Shown one piece after another: positions 1 through 8,000 of a stretch of DNA of 64,000 bases (its first letter is position 1; each line of letters starts with the position of its first letter). The stretch covers positions 1 through 64,000 of the forward strand of contig HG000341.1 of NCBI GenBank assembly GCA_000436975.1. Direction: 5' to 3'. The stretch is from Clostridium sp. CAG:1000 (lineage in GTDB: Bacteria; Bacillota_I; Bacilli_A; RF39; UBA660). Below the pieces are notes generated by a model, which worked only from the letters and a program-made list of their open reading frames with translations, did not search any database and was not told where the DNA came from. Made by a program: the position numbers and the translations under genes.

Positions 1-122
1 TTCAAAAAGTTGCATTTTACTTTTTAACTAACTGAATATTGCTTTACAATTTGGGTGTTACCAATAATGGTTGTTTACCTAAAACATTACTGAGTTAGAC
101 AATTTTTCTTTATATTAATTTT
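1..122. other. Left edge, no gene recognised
   Basis: No gene is apparent in the first 122 bases. CTAACT (28-33) and AGTTAG (93-98) form the ends of a possible long-range hairpin, but the stem is short and no known RNA family is recognised. Confidence 0.3.
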
Positions 123-770
123 TTATTTTGCTCTTTTCATATAAGCATCTTTCGCAGCTTGTTGTTCTGCGCTCTTTTTAGTTGAACCTTCTCCTACTCC
201 AAATACAAGCCCATCAATAATAACTTCTACTTTAAATTTCTTTAAATGAGCAGGCCCACTTTCTTCTACAAGTCTATAAGTAACGCTTTTCTTAACTGTC
301 TGAACAGATTCTTGTAATAAACTTTTATAATCCATTAAGAAGTCATCATGTGATTCAATATGAGGAACTATTAGACTATTAAATAATTTTTTTACAGTAG
401 ATAATCCACTTTCTAAATATATAACAGCCATAACAGCTTCAAATACATCAGCTATAATAGTTTTATTAGCCTCGTCAATTCCATTGCCTAATAATATATA
501 GTCTTTTAAATTAATTGATTTAGAATATTCATATAATGCATTTTCACACACGTATAAACTTCTTAGTCTGCTCATTTCGCCCTCTGGATTATTAGTATTT
601 TTATATAAATATTCACTACACACTATTTCTAAAACGGCATCTCCTAAATATTCAAGTCTTTCATAGCAAGTCCCGCCATGCTCATTAGAATAACTACTAT
701 GAGTCAAAGCTTCTTTTAATAATTTTTCATTTTTAATAGTGATACCATATTTGCTAAATATATTTTTCAT
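123..770 (-). CDS. rnc: Ribonuclease III
   Basis: Cytoplasmic dimeric endonuclease that cuts double-stranded RNA, including rRNA precursors. The 215-residue length is usual for the family. The signature ERLEYLGDAVLE lies at residues 37-48, further acidic active-site positions D108 and E111 lie in ADVFEAVMA, and a double-stranded-RNA-binding domain fills about residues 148-215 (GSTKKSAEQQAA). The ATG is preceded by a good AAGGAGG five bases upstream. It diverges from yidD; the smc/ftsY partners often found after rnc in Bacilli are not in the window. Confidence 0.97.
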   Translation of the reverse strand: MKNIFSKYGITIKNEKLLKEALTHSSYSNEHGGTCYERLEYLGDAVLEIVCSEYLYKNTNNPEGEMSRLRSLYVCENALYEYSKSINLKDYILLGNGIDEANKTIIADVFEAVMAVIYLESGLSTVKKLFNSLIVPHIESHDDFLMDYKSLLQESVQTVKKSVTYRLVEESGPAHLKKFKVEVIIDGLVFGVGEGSTKKSAEQQAAKDAYMKRAK

Positions 771-865
771 GATTCCTCCTTAAGTAATTTTCCTATGTGT
801 TAAGTATATCATACTTTTTAGCATTTGTTATTTATTTTTATTAAATAATATTATATAATATAAGT

Positions 866-1087
866 ATGACTAAAATATTAATTAAATTAATTAATCTATA
901 TCAAATAACACCACTTCATTGCCATTCATACTGTAGATTTACTCCCACATGTAGTGAATATATGAAGCAATGTTTAGAAATATATGGATTAAAAGGAATA
1001 TTTAAAGGAATTAAAAGAATATTAAGGTGTCATCCTTTTGGAAAGTTTGGTTATGACCCTGTTATCACAGAAGGAGAAAAAATATGA
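866..1087 (+). CDS. yidD: Membrane protein insertion efficiency factor YidD
   Basis: Small (73 residue) YidD-family protein that assists YidC-dependent membrane insertion. The family landmarks are all present: CRFTPTCSEY, RILRCHPFGK and GYDPV near the C-terminus. Its TGA stop overlaps the ATG of the following lipoprotein (ATGA), so the two are probably translationally coupled. I see no Shine-Dalgarno sequence, but a TATAAT at 854-859 sits seven bases before the ATG, so the mRNA may be leaderless; the -35 is poor. Confidence 0.93.
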   Translation: MTKILIKLINLYQITPLHCHSYCRFTPTCSEYMKQCLEIYGLKGIFKGIKRILRCHPFGKFGYDPVITEGEKI

Positions 1088-1947
1088 AAAAGAAATTATT
1101 TTGTTTATTAAGCACATGTATATTTATGCTAAGTGGATGTAACTTAAATGAAGACTTTAGTGATAAATATGTATATACTACATTCTATCCTATAGAGTAT
1201 GCAACTAATGTACTTTATGGCACTAAAAGTAAAGTATCGAGTGTTTATCCAGACAATGCAACTACTGATTATGGAGTGACTGATAAAAAGAAAAAGATTT
1301 ATTCAAATGGAGAAATATTTATATATTCAGGTATTGCTAAAGAAGCTAATCTTGCTAAAGACTTATTAAATGCTAATTCTAATTTAAAGTTAATAGATGC
1401 AACTAAAGGAATGGATAATAATTTAAATATCACTAATATTTGGCTAGATCCATCAAACTATCTAATGCTTTGTAGTAATATTAAATCAAGTTTAATAGAA
1501 TATAATGATAATGTGTATACGAAAGAAGAAATAGAAAATAATTATAAAACATTAAATGAAAAAGTATCTGAAATAGATGTAAAATTATATGACATTGGTA
1601 AAAATGGTAATTATAACACTATACTTGCTACTAGTGATGTATTTAATTATTTAACTAAATATAATATTAATGTTATATCAATAGATAAAAATACTGAATC
1701 AATAGATAAATCTTATGCAAAAGCAACTAGTCTTATCAAATCAAAAAAGATTGAATATATATATGTTCTTGAAAATGAAAAGCTAACTGAGGAACAAGAA
1801 AAATTCATTTCATCTAACTCATTAACTAAAGTTACTATTAATGATATGTATACATTAACTGATGAGGAAAGAAAAGAAGAAAAAGATTATATTACACTTA
1901 TGGATGAAATAATTGATAATTACAAAAAAGAATTATATAAAAAATAA
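1084..1947 (+). CDS. ZnuA-like metal-binding lipoprotein lacking metal ligands
   Basis: Secreted lipoprotein: a basic start, a hydrophobic stretch and the lipobox LSGC with the lipidated cysteine at about residue 19. The fold resembles cluster A-I substrate-binding proteins of Zn/Mn ABC importers (TTFYPIEYATN near the start, IWLDPSNY in the middle). The three histidines that bind metal in ZnuA/AdcA-type proteins appear to be replaced: the usual PHDYEP region reads TTDYGV, the usual HIWLDP reads TNIWLDP, and the third-His region reads TSDVFNYL. No importer ATPase or permease genes are beside it. It may bind something else or be a structural remnant. It is coupled to yidD. Confidence 0.7.
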   Translation: MKKKLFCLLSTCIFMLSGCNLNEDFSDKYVYTTFYPIEYATNVLYGTKSKVSSVYPDNATTDYGVTDKKKKIYSNGEIFIYSGIAKEANLAKDLLNANSNLKLIDATKGMDNNLNITNIWLDPSNYLMLCSNIKSSLIEYNDNVYTKEEIENNYKTLNEKVSEIDVKLYDIGKNGNYNTILATSDVFNYLTKYNINVISIDKNTESIDKSYAKATSLIKSKKIEYIYVLENEKLTEEQEKFISSNSLTKVTINDMYTLTDEERKEEKDYITLMDEIIDNYKKELYKK

Positions 1948-1957
1948 TTCTTTTTAT
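1925..1957 (+). terminator. Rho-independent terminator after ZnuA-like gene
   Basis: AT-rich hairpin with arms AAAAGAATTAT and ATAATTCTTTT, followed by a T run. It overlaps the 3' end of the lipoprotein gene. Confidence 0.6.
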
Positions 1958-1984
1958 TTACAAATTATTTTTTAATGCTATAAT
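1957..1984 (+). promoter_or_regulatory. Promoter of the 99-residue hypothetical gene
   Basis: TTTACA at 1957-1962, 16-base spacer, TATAAT at 1979-1984, about 23 bases ahead of the ATG at 2008. Confidence 0.6.
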
Positions 1985-2007
1985 ATAAATCAAATGAGGG
2001 GACGCAT

Positions 2008-2307
2008 ATGAACACCAGTAATATTTATAATGGTAGATTAGTCGAAATAACTGATATCGAAAGATATGTATTAAATGGAGAAGAAATTTTTAATTATAAG
2101 CTATCTTTAATCAAATGGGGACTATTTTATAAGGTCGGAAGTAGTTATATAGATTTAGAAACATTTAAATCATATAAGCTAACTAGTAAAAATAAATTTC
2201 ATTATCTTTATGAAAGAAGTATAGATCCTAGAAGTTTATCTTTCATAAACGAAAACAAAAAACATATTAGTTATAGACAAATTAAAAAGATATTAAAACA
2301 AAATTAA
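2008..2307 (+). CDS. Hypothetical protein (99 aa)
   Basis: I do not recognise this 99-residue protein. It is basic, without membrane segments or cysteines, and ends in a lysine-rich tail (RQIKKILKQN). A GAGGGG Shine-Dalgarno sequence and its own promoter precede it, and it converges on ruvB with a shared terminator. Codon usage matches the neighbours. Confidence 0.6.
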   Translation: MNTSNIYNGRLVEITDIERYVLNGEEIFNYKLSLIKWGLFYKVGSSYIDLETFKSYKLTSKNKFHYLYERSIDPRSLSFINENKKHISYRQIKKILKQN

Positions 2308-2317
2308 TATCTTTTTT
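2284..2317. terminator. Bidirectional terminator between 99-aa gene and ruvB
   Basis: Hairpin with arms AAAAAGATATTA and TAATATCTTTTT lying between two convergent stop codons; A and T runs on both sides serve both strands. Confidence 0.7.
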
Positions 2318-3326
2318 AATAATCAAATAAACTTTGCTGATTATTTATTTTAAACTCTTTATATGTTTTCTCAGTTATTATTCTTCCCCTAGAAGTTCTC
2401 TTAACATAACCTTCTTGCAATAAGAAAGGCTCTATAACATCCTCTATGGTAGTGGCCTCTTCACCAATAGATGATGCGATTGACTCTATACCAACAGGAC
2501 CCCCATTAAATTTATTTATAATACTCATTAAGTATTCAATATCAGTACTATCAAGACCTGATTCATCTATTTTAAGCCTTTTAAGTGATGTTTTAACTAT
2601 ATCAAGACTAATAACACCATCACCATTAACTAGTGCGAAATCACTAACTCTTTTTAATAATCTATTAGCTATTCTAGGTGTTTTTCTACTTCTTTTTGCT
2701 ATTTCATAAGCAGCATCATCTTCAATTTCAAGATTAAGTACCCTTGCAGACCTTTTAACTATTTGACTTAACTCTTCATTAGTATAAAACTCTAATTTTG
2801 ATATAATACCAAATCTATCTCTTAAAGGAGCTGTTAAATCTCCTGCTCTAGTAGTCGCACCTACTAAAGTAAATGGTGGTAAATCTATTTTAATATTTCT
2901 ACTTTGTCCTTCTCCACCAATAATTATATCAAGTTTAAAGTCTTCCATCGCACTATATAATATTTCTTCTATATATCTAGGAATCCTATGTATTTCATCT
3001 ATAAATAAAACATCATTAGGCTCAAGCGTAGAAAGTATTGCTGCTAAATCCCCACTCTTTTCTATAGTAGGACCACTTGCTGTTTTAATATTACTTCCAA
3101 GTTCATTTGCAATAATATGAGCAAGTGTCGTTTTACCAAGACCAGGTGGGCCATATAAAAGAACATGATCAAGATTAGTACCTCTCATTCTAGCCGCCGA
3201 TACAAAAACTTTAATGTTTTCTTTAACATCAGTTTGACCAACATATTCATCAAATGAATCTGGTCTTATAGTTTTTTCAAAAGTATCAGCTTCTAATTCA
3301 TGATTTGTAACTATTCTTTCGTCCAT
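2316..3326 (-). CDS. ruvB: Holliday junction branch migration ATPase RuvB
   Basis: Hexameric AAA+ motor that drives branch migration of Holliday junctions with RuvA. The Walker A motif GPPGLGKTT is at about residues 59-67, Walker B is LFIDEIH, sensor 1 lies in TLVGATTRAG, and a C-terminal winged-helix domain carries the typical TSRGRIIT. Its length of 336 is normal. It overlaps the upstream nucleotidase gene by 16 bases. No ruvC is nearby, as is usual for Bacilli, which use RecU. Confidence 0.97.
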   Translation of the reverse strand: MDERIVTNHELEADTFEKTIRPDSFDEYVGQTDVKENIKVFVSAARMRGTNLDHVLLYGPPGLGKTTLAHIIANELGSNIKTASGPTIEKSGDLAAILSTLEPNDVLFIDEIHRIPRYIEEILYSAMEDFKLDIIIGGEGQSRNIKIDLPPFTLVGATTRAGDLTAPLRDRFGIISKLEFYTNEELSQIVKRSARVLNLEIEDDAAYEIAKRSRKTPRIANRLLKRVSDFALVNGDGVISLDIVKTSLKRLKIDESGLDSTDIEYLMSIINKFNGGPVGIESIASSIGEEATTIEDVIEPFLLQEGYVKRTSRGRIITEKTYKEFKINNQQSLFDY

Positions 3327-3895
3327 TTATAATTCTCCTTTACATATTTATATATATCAGACCAATTATCAAATCTAGTGAATCTCTTTTCATCATGATT
3401 ATATGCATTTGTAAATAATATTACATCTATTCCAGCTTCACTTACTTCTTCACAGTGATCTTCTTTATCATCAATAAATAAGTTTACTTTAGATTCCATA
3501 CATTCATCCACTTTAGAGCCAGTATCAACATATATCTTATCAAATTTAACGCCCTCTTTTTTTAACCAATCTTCAGTTAATTTATATGGATCAGTTAAAT
3601 ATTTAGCTTTTCTAAATGTAATTATAATTATTTTACATCCCTCATCATGAAGTTTATTAATAACCTCACGAGCATCTGGTTTAATAGTTGCACTACTCAT
3701 AATGAATTCTAATTTATCTTTAAAGAATTGTCCCTTCATCTCAGGATTCCATCCTAACATATCAGTAAATTCATATGCCTCTACATCTTTAACACCAGTA
3801 CCTCCTAGTACCTCTTTATCATACTTATCTGCTACTTCTATTATTAGTTCATTAGTAGAACAAATAGTATCATCCATATCAATTCCTATTACCAT
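3311..3895 (-). CDS. 5'-nucleotidase / HAD-family phosphatase
   Basis: HAD-superfamily phosphatase of the 5'(3')-deoxyribonucleotidase type (NT5C). Motif I IDMDDTICS carries the catalytic aspartates at about residues 5-7, motif II threonine lies in IIITFRKA, and the motif IV acidic pair is in LFIDDKEDH. The 194-residue length fits. It lies between ruvA and ruvB, probably in one transcript. Substrate specificity is inferred from the family only. Confidence 0.8.
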   Translation of the reverse strand: MVIGIDMDDTICSTNELIIEVADKYDKEVLGGTGVKDVEAYEFTDMLGWNPEMKGQFFKDKLEFIMSSATIKPDAREVINKLHDEGCKIIIITFRKAKYLTDPYKLTEDWLKKEGVKFDKIYVDTGSKVDECMESKVNLFIDDKEDHCEEVSEAGIDVILFTNAYNHDEKRFTRFDNWSDIYKYVKENYKWTKE

Positions 3896-3902
3896 AATAA
3901 CC

Positions 3903-4454
3903 TCACTTCAACAATAATTTTAATGCCTCTTTAATTTGGGCCTCTATTCCTTGAGTCTTATCTACTTTAACAACAACACCCTTTATATCACTGGCCTTAT
4001 ATCCTAAAGATTCTAATGCAAGAACTAATTCATCACTATTATCAACTGATGCATTCTCACTCATAACAAGTTTTCCTTTTAAATCAAGAATTATTTGTCT
4101 AGCTACCTTTTCACCAATCTTAGGAAATTTTTTAAGATAAAGTATATTCTCTCTATCTATTGCATCTATAATTCCATTAATAGAACCAGTTGCTAGTATT
4201 GGCATAGCCATTTTAGGGCCAAGTCCTTTAACATTAATAAGTTTTAAAAATAAATCACGTTCATCTTCACTACTAAAACCATATAGAGCATTTTCATCTT
4301 CTCTTACATGATTGTATACATAAAGTTTGGACATTTGTCCTTCCTTAAACTTATATGGATTAGGTGTATATATTTTATATCCAACGCCATTACAATCAAC
4401 AACTACATAGTTTAGTACTGTCTTACTAACAATACCATTTATATAATCAAACAT
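3903..4454 (-). CDS. ruvA: Holliday junction DNA-binding protein RuvA
   Basis: Tetrameric Holliday junction recogniser that recruits RuvB. It has an N-terminal OB fold (MFDYINGIV), two helix-hairpin-helix motifs (LINVKGLGPKMA and LKKFPKIGEKVAR), and a C-terminal RuvB-binding helical domain (LVLALESLGYK). The 183-residue length is slightly short but complete. Same strand as the nucleotidase and ruvB. Confidence 0.96.
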   Translation of the reverse strand: MFDYINGIVSKTVLNYVVVDCNGVGYKIYTPNPYKFKEGQMSKLYVYNHVREDENALYGFSSEDERDLFLKLINVKGLGPKMAMPILATGSINGIIDAIDRENILYLKKFPKIGEKVARQIILDLKGKLVMSENASVDNSDELVLALESLGYKASDIKGVVVKVDKTQGIEAQIKEALKLLLK

Positions 4455-4478
4455 AATATTACCTCACTTAAAATTATA

Positions 4479-5087
4479 TCATAGATTTATTAATTCTTTA
4501 TATTTTTTTGTTATCCTAAACATTGTATTTTCAACAAACTTTTTATCTTTATCTATAAGACTAGATATTTCAGCATTTTTTAATCCTTTGAGTTTAAGTT
4601 CAAGAATATTACATTCCATCTTACTCAGTCTTTTCTTAAGTCTATTTACCATATCTTTTTGTTCTTCTTCATCTATAAGCAACTTATTTGGTTCCTGAGA
4701 CATATCTTTAAATACTTCATAATAATTATTAGTTGATTCATTAAATAATTTATCTAATGAATAAGAATTATTAAGTATTCTATTTTTTTGTCTAAATGTT
4801 AATCTTATAGCTGATATAATGCTTTTTCTTATGCAAGTACATGCATATGTATAAAATAGTACTTCTTTATTTTTATCAAATGTCTCTATTGCATGTAAAA
4901 GCCCAATTAAACCCTCTTGATAAAGATCAGATATTTCTATTCCAATAATGTTATACTCTTTTAAATATTCTTTTAAAATAGTTATAATACAACTTTTATA
5001 TTTATTAATTATTAAATTAATTGCATCTTCATTATTTTCATTGCATAAATAAATAAGTTCGTTATCATTTAATTCTCTATAGTCCAT
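4479..5087 (-). CDS. sigH: Sigma-70 family factor, SigH (Spo0H)-like
   Basis: RNA polymerase sigma factor of 202 residues with sigma region 2 (DLYQEGLIGLLHAIETFD, then a TYACTCIRKSI helix) and a C-terminal region-4-like helix-turn-helix (ECNILELKLKG). Length and its place directly after rlmB match sigH, the transition-phase and early sporulation sigma factor of Bacilli, where the order is rlmB-yacP-sigH; yacP is missing here. The assignment rests on synteny plus size; another alternative sigma factor is possible. Confidence 0.65.
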   Translation of the reverse strand: MDYRELNDNELIYLCNENNEDAINLIINKYKSCIITILKEYLKEYNIIGIEISDLYQEGLIGLLHAIETFDKNKEVLFYTYACTCIRKSIISAIRLTFRQKNRILNNSYSLDKLFNESTNNYYEVFKDMSQEPNKLLIDEEEQKDMVNRLKKRLSKMECNILELKLKGLKNAEISSLIDKDKKFVENTMFRITKKYKELINL

Positions 5088-5094
5088 AATACAC

Positions 5095-5793
5095 CTATTT
5101 ATATTTAACTATTTCATATATTAATATACCACTTGCGACAGATGCGTTTAATGAGTTAACTTTACCCCTCATAGGTATAGATACAATTTCATCACAACTA
5201 TCAGATACTATTTGTTTAAGCCCATGTCCTTCGTTACCTATTATTAAACATGTTTTGCCACTATAATCTATAGTTCTATAGTCTTTACCTTTCATATCAG
5301 CGCCATATACCCAGTAATTCAAACTTTTAAGTTTAGCAATTGCATTTCTAAGATTAACTACTTCACATATTTTAATATTTGATATCGCACCACTAGATGT
5401 TTTATAAACTGTGCTATTAACAGTAACACTTCTTTTTTTAGGTATTATTATATAGTTAACATGAGCAGACTCACACGTCCTTATAATCGCACCAAAGTTA
5501 TGTGGATCTTCTATTCTATCTAGCATCACTATAAAGTTAGAATTCGGATCATTTACTATATCATCAAGAGTATAATATTTAAATTCCTCTATATCAAGTG
5601 CAATACCTTGATTAGTAGAACTTTGACACATCTTATCAAGCTTATTTTTATCTATATGAAACTTCTTAAGATTCTTTTTATCTATTAATGATAACATCTC
5701 TTCATCTTTATAATTTTTATCAAGAAATACTTTATTTATTTTATAATTACCTTTGAGTATTTCTACCGCTACATTTTTACCATATACTAGCAT
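5095..5793 (-). CDS. rlmB: 23S rRNA 2'-O-ribose methyltransferase (TrmH/RlmB family)
   Basis: SpoU-family knotted methyltransferase that modifies a ribose in 23S rRNA using S-adenosylmethionine. The N-terminal substrate-binding domain begins LVYGKNVAVEIL; SPOUT motif 1 is DRIEDPHNFGAIIRTCESA, motif 2 is IIGNEGHGL, and motif 3 is IPMRGKVNSLNASVA with the usual SLN. Length 232. It precedes sigH as in Bacilli. Confidence 0.92.
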   Translation of the reverse strand: MLVYGKNVAVEILKGNYKINKVFLDKNYKDEEMLSLIDKKNLKKFHIDKNKLDKMCQSSTNQGIALDIEEFKYYTLDDIVNDPNSNFIVMLDRIEDPHNFGAIIRTCESAHVNYIIIPKKRSVTVNSTVYKTSSGAISNIKICEVVNLRNAIAKLKSLNYWVYGADMKGKDYRTIDYSGKTCLIIGNEGHGLKQIVSDSCDEIVSIPMRGKVNSLNASVASGILIYEIVKYK

Positions 5794-5801
5794 AAACCCT
5801 C

Positions 5802-6689
5802 CTAATGCTTACTAACATACTTTTTAGCACTCAATGCTGCAATTGCCCCATCACTACAAGCAGTTATTATTTGATATACATTTTTTTTAATAATATCTCC
5901 GCATGCATAAATACCATCTATGTTTGTTCTCATATTGTTATCTACTTCAATATATCCTTTATCATCTGTTATATTTAAATTACTTATAAATGATGTTTCT
6001 GCACTATATCCATAATAAATAAACACACCAGAACAATTAATAACATTTCCATTGTCTAATAAAACTCCTGATATTTTATCATTACCGATAAATTCGCTCA
6101 CTGACACGCCTGTCATTATATTAATATTTTTATTTTTAGCTTCACATATAAGCTCATCATCAGCAGATATTTCATTCTTAACTATGATTGTTATTTTGCT
6201 TGCAAAGTCACTTAAATAAATTGCTTCTTCAAAGGCAGAGTTACCTCCTCCTAAAACAACTAATTCTTTATCCTTATATAAAGCTGCATCACATATAGCG
6301 CAATAACTAATTCCTTTATTTTTATATTTTTCTTCATTAACTATACTACTACTTTTAGGTTTTCTTCCTATTGCAAATATAATTGTTTTAGTTTTATATT
6401 CTCCTTTGGTTGTATATATAGTTTTATAATCATTATTATTTTTAACACTTGTTACAGTTTCTATTTTATATGGAATTTCTTCACTCCTTACATGTTCAAA
6501 CATCTTAAGTGCAAGATCTATTCCACTAATAGAACCAACTCCCAGATAGTTTTCAACTATAGATATTTTATTTAATAAACCACCAGGGGCACTACTATCT
6601 ATTATGAGTGTATTCATACCACTTCTCTTAGCATATAAAGCAGCACTCATCCCAGCAGGTCCCATTCCTACTATTATGCAATCGTACAT
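5802..6689 (-). CDS. trxB: Thioredoxin reductase (FAD/NADPH)
   Basis: Flavoprotein that reduces thioredoxin with NADPH. It has an FAD-binding GMGPAGMSAALYA near residues 8-20, the redox-active CAIC pair in YCAICDAAL, an NAD(P)-binding GGGNSAFEEA and the C-terminal FAD-contacting YACGDI. At 295 residues it is slightly shorter than typical TrxB (about 310). It is encoded upstream of rlmB and directly downstream of lgt on the minus strand, as lgt and trxB often are in Bacillota. Confidence 0.9.
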   Translation of the reverse strand: MYDCIIVGMGPAGMSAALYAKRSGMNTLIIDSSAPGGLLNKISIVENYLGVGSISGIDLALKMFEHVRSEEIPYKIETVTSVKNNNDYKTIYTTKGEYKTKTIIFAIGRKPKSSSIVNEEKYKNKGISYCAICDAALYKDKELVVLGGGNSAFEEAIYLSDFASKITIIVKNEISADDELICEAKNKNINIMTGVSVSEFIGNDKISGVLLDNGNVINCSGVFIYYGYSAETSFISNLNITDDKGYIEVDNNMRTNIDGIYACGDIIKKNVYQIITACSDGAIAALSAKKYVSKH

Positions 6690-6698
6690 ATTATCTCC

Positions 6699-7514
6699 TT
6701 AAAATCTAATTTCTTCTTTTAATCCAGTATTATATAAATTATCTAACTTAGGTTTCTTATTTTGAATAACAGTTATAATAATACCAGTAATAAACATAAT
6801 CACACTCATTACACATGCTATTTTAATACTTCCAAGCATTAAACTATCAGTTCTAAATATTTCAATAAAGAATCTAGCAAAACCATACCATATTAAATAA
6901 AATGAAAGTATTTGGCCATCTTTAATGTATCTCATTCTTCTTATTATTAAAGAAATAATAAAACCTAAAAAACACCACAAAGATTCAAAATAAAACATAG
7001 GTAAATGATAAGCACCATTTATATACATATTATCTATTATAAATTGAGGTATTATTTTTAAATTAACAAGTGTCTTATATTCAACTGATATACCATATGC
7101 TTCACTGTTAAAAAAGTTTCCCCATCTTCCAATTGCTTGCGATAATAATAATGCAACTACTATTATATCAAGTACTTTAAGAGAATTAACTTTATATTTT
7201 TTACAATATAAAAGTATGGTTATAAGTCCAGCAATAGTACCGCCAGTTATAGCAAGCCCACCATTCCATATTTTAAATATTTCAGCTACATTATGAGAAT
7301 AATAAGATAAATTAAACAATACATAATAAAGTCTAGCACCAATAATACCAAATATTAAAGTCCAAAAAAGCAGATTAAAAGTAAATTCCTTTTTAATATT
7401 AAGTCTTTCCCCTTCTCTAATAATCATTGAATACGATATAAGTACAGAAATTGTTATTAAAACGCTATACCATCTAACCTCAAAAGAACCCACTGTAAAA
7501 ATAATAGGAGACAT
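6699..7514 (-). CDS. lgt: Prolipoprotein diacylglyceryl transferase
   Basis: Integral membrane enzyme that transfers diacylglycerol from phosphatidylglycerol to the lipobox cysteine of prolipoproteins. The Lgt signature is GRWGNFFNSEAYG, with conserved glycine, arginine, asparagine and glutamate; several hydrophobic helices span the sequence and a C-terminal GFARFFIEIFR motif is present. 271 residues. It would act on lipoproteins such as the ZnuA-like protein at 1084. Confidence 0.95.
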   Translation of the reverse strand: MSPIIFTVGSFEVRWYSVLITISVLISYSMIIREGERLNIKKEFTFNLLFWTLIFGIIGARLYYVLFNLSYYSHNVAEIFKIWNGGLAITGGTIAGLITILLYCKKYKVNSLKVLDIIVVALLLSQAIGRWGNFFNSEAYGISVEYKTLVNLKIIPQFIIDNMYINGAYHLPMFYFESLWCFLGFIISLIIRRMRYIKDGQILSFYLIWYGFARFFIEIFRTDSLMLGSIKIACVMSVIMFITGIIITVIQNKKPKLDNLYNTGLKEEIRF

Positions 7515-7515
7515 A

Positions 7516-7929
7516 TTACTTTCCTCCTATATTTTTAGTAATAAAACTATCTAAAAACATTTTCATACCACTTATAAATATTGCTATTATAAATGTAGAA
7601 AAGAATCCGCTTATTTCAAATGAACTACCCATTAAAATATCACATATCTTTAATATGATCATATTAACAATAGGATAAGCAATTCCAAACGTTACTACAC
7701 TAAGTGGTAAAGTCCAATATATTAATATAGGCTTAATAGTATAATTTAAAGCACTTAATATTAATGCTGCTATTAATGCATATAAAAAGTTCTCTACATA
7801 AATATTTTTAAATAAAGAATTCGCAAGCATTAAAACAATCGCATACACAACAAGGCTTACTATAAAAGTTGTTGTATCACTTTTAGGATTCATATTTTTA
7901 TCAATCTTATATAATTTTCCTTTACTCAT
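7516..7929 (-). CDS. Four-TM phage-holin-superfamily-4 (YvlD-like) membrane protein
   Basis: Small membrane protein (137 residues) with four hydrophobic helices and the pattern ALNYTIKPIL followed by LPLSVVTFGI, typical of the mycobacterial four-TM holin / YvlD family. Members are common chromosomal proteins of Bacillota and are not evidence of a prophage. The stop codon almost abuts the lgt start, so it is probably co-transcribed with lgt and trxB. Function unknown. Confidence 0.75.
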   Translation of the reverse strand: MSKGKLYKIDKNMNPKSDTTTFIVSLVVYAIVLMLANSLFKNIYVENFLYALIAALILSALNYTIKPILIYWTLPLSVVTFGIAYPIVNMIILKICDILMGSSFEISGFFSTFIIAIFISGMKMFLDSFITKNIGGK

Positions 7930-7962
7930 TTTTCATCACCATTATAATTATAATATAATTTC

Positions 7963-8000
7963 AAAAAAAATAAAAGACAATATATTTATATTACATTGTC
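7963..8000 (-). terminator. Terminator after the 389-aa gene
   Basis: Minus-strand hairpin with GACAAT and ATTGTC arms around an AT-rich loop, followed by TTTTATTTTTTTT; it overlaps the stop region of the 389-residue gene. Confidence 0.6.

Noticed and set aside
1..122. Signal recognition particle RNA or tmRNA end upstream of rnc.
   Set aside because: The conserved GGAAG/AGCA loop of SRP RNA and the CCA-ending tmRNA acceptor arm are absent.
7516..7929. Prophage holin.
   Set aside because: Belongs to the chromosomal YvlD/four-TM family; no other phage genes are near and it sits in the lgt/trxB gene group.
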